Source: Thermodesulfatator sp. (GTDB lineage Bacteria; Desulfobacterota; Thermodesulfobacteria; Thermodesulfobacteriales; Thermodesulfobacteriaceae). From it: a stretch of 13,517 nucleotides of DNA. Below are positions 13,084 to 13,517 of this stretch, in pieces. The DNA is taken from NCBI GenBank assembly GCA_003978075.1, contig QOAM01000138.1, positions 1-13,517 of the forward strand, written 5' to 3'. The first letter of the stretch is position 1. Each line of letters starts with the position of its first letter. The notes beneath the pieces were generated by a model that was not told the DNA's origin, searched no databases, and saw only the letters and a list, made by a program, of their open reading frames with translations. The position numbers and the translations under genes were made by a program.

Positions 13084-13517
13084 GCTTCCCGCCGCGGCTG
13101 ATAGGTGCAGAGGGGCTCTTCTTCCAGGTAGTCCCCGGTGGCCTCGTAGGCCCGGGCCCGGCATCCCCCGCAGACCCGGATGTACTCACACCGGCCACAT
13201 TTTCCCTTGTACTTCTTAAAATCCCGCAGGTTTCGGAAGACCTCCGATCCCCACCAGACCTCCGGGAAGGACTGCCGCCGCAGATTCCCGCACTCGATCT
13301 CCAGGTAGCCGCAGGTCTGGACGATTCCTCGGTGAGAGATGAAGCAGAAACCCGTTCCGGCAAGGCACCCGCGGGTTACGGCATCCAGGCCGAAGGTTTC
13401 CAGGGTAACCGGTTTCCCTTCGGCCCGGGCCCTCTCCCGGAGGATGCGGTAGTAATGCGGGGCGCAGGTGGCCTTGAGATGCATGCCCGCAGTTTCCCGC
13501 TGCTCGTAGAACCAGTG
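13080..13517 (-). CDS. ahbD: AhbD-type radical SAM heme synthase, C-terminal part (5' end beyond window)
   Basis: The frame is open to the right edge, so the N-terminal radical SAM core is outside; 145 C-terminal residues are visible. AhbD carries out the last step of the siroheme-dependent heme pathway, oxidative decarboxylation of iron-coproporphyrin III to heme b, in sulphate reducers and archaea. Typical features seen are MHLKATCAPHYYRI, TRGCLAGTGFCFISHRG, the CGYLEIECGN segment, and an SPASM-like cysteine set, CGRCEYIRVCGGC followed by a final cysteine in EEPLCTYQP, which would hold an auxiliary [4Fe-4S] cluster. The ATG at 13484 is internal, since similar sequence continues upstream of it. 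The related AhbC and NirJ share this tail pattern, so AhbD is the best call rather than a certain one. No other heme gene is in the window. Confidence 0.75.
   Translation of the reverse strand, partial: HWFYEQRETAGMHLKATCAPHYYRILRERARAEGKPVTLETFGLDAVTRGCLAGTGFCFISHRGIVQTCGYLEIECGNLRRQSFPEVWWGSEVFRNLRDFKKYKGKCGRCEYIRVCGGCRARAYEATGDYLEEEPLCTYQPRREA

Noticed and set aside
1..13517. Many recurring GGAGATC / GAGATCTC short palindromes
   Set aside because: They fall in coding frames as frequent Glu-Ile or Asp-Leu codon pairs and show no regular spacing, so they are not a repeat family.

Overview
The window is a dense bacterial chromosome segment (GC-rich, genes nearly back to back, many 1-38 base overlaps) with twelve protein genes and no RNA gene, insertion sequence or CRISPR array that I can see. 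Gene content suggests an anaerobic, probably thermophilic bacterium. It carries the alternative (siroheme-dependent) heme pathway enzyme AhbD, a PflA-like radical SAM enzyme, a slipin and a DNA polymerase I with a worn-out proofreading site. I would guess a Thermodesulfobacteria-like or other sulfur-metabolising lineage. This is inference from protein style, not a database match.

Layout. (1) 1-982, minus: a radical SAM enzyme cut by the left edge, divergent from (2) 1047-2789, plus: a fused PabB-PabC enzyme making p-aminobenzoate for folate. (3) 2786-4023, minus: a two-gene operon of a membrane slipin and a small soluble P-type-ATPase-like HAD protein, with a good extended -10 promoter at 4050-4058. 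(4) 4182-5756, plus: a fusion of an aminoglycoside-phosphotransferase-like domain and a P-loop kinase, apparently translated from a nearly leaderless mRNA. (5) 12302 down to 5797, minus: a tight six-gene operon of a membrane-anchored unknown protein, pyrG (CTP synthase), a divergent rsmG, a 161-residue unknown protein, polA, and a PilZ-domain protein whose start overlaps the polA stop. (6) 12364-13083, plus: a YkgJ-type eight-cysteine protein, divergent from the operon, with its stop overlapping that of (7) 13080-13517, minus: the C-terminal part of AhbD, cut by the right edge.

The long operon joins nucleotide supply (CTP), ribosome maturation (16S rRNA G527 methylation) and DNA repair synthesis with two unrecognised proteins and a likely cyclic-di-GMP receptor. 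That mix, and the slipin-HAD pair without an NfeD gene, are the least expected arrangements. I see no clear case for a wholly new defence or mobile system. The best leads are the two unknown proteins, the polA-PilZ coupling and the slipin-HAD pair. Only two stretches lack genes for more than 60 bases (983-1046 and 4024-4181), and both carry candidate promoters.
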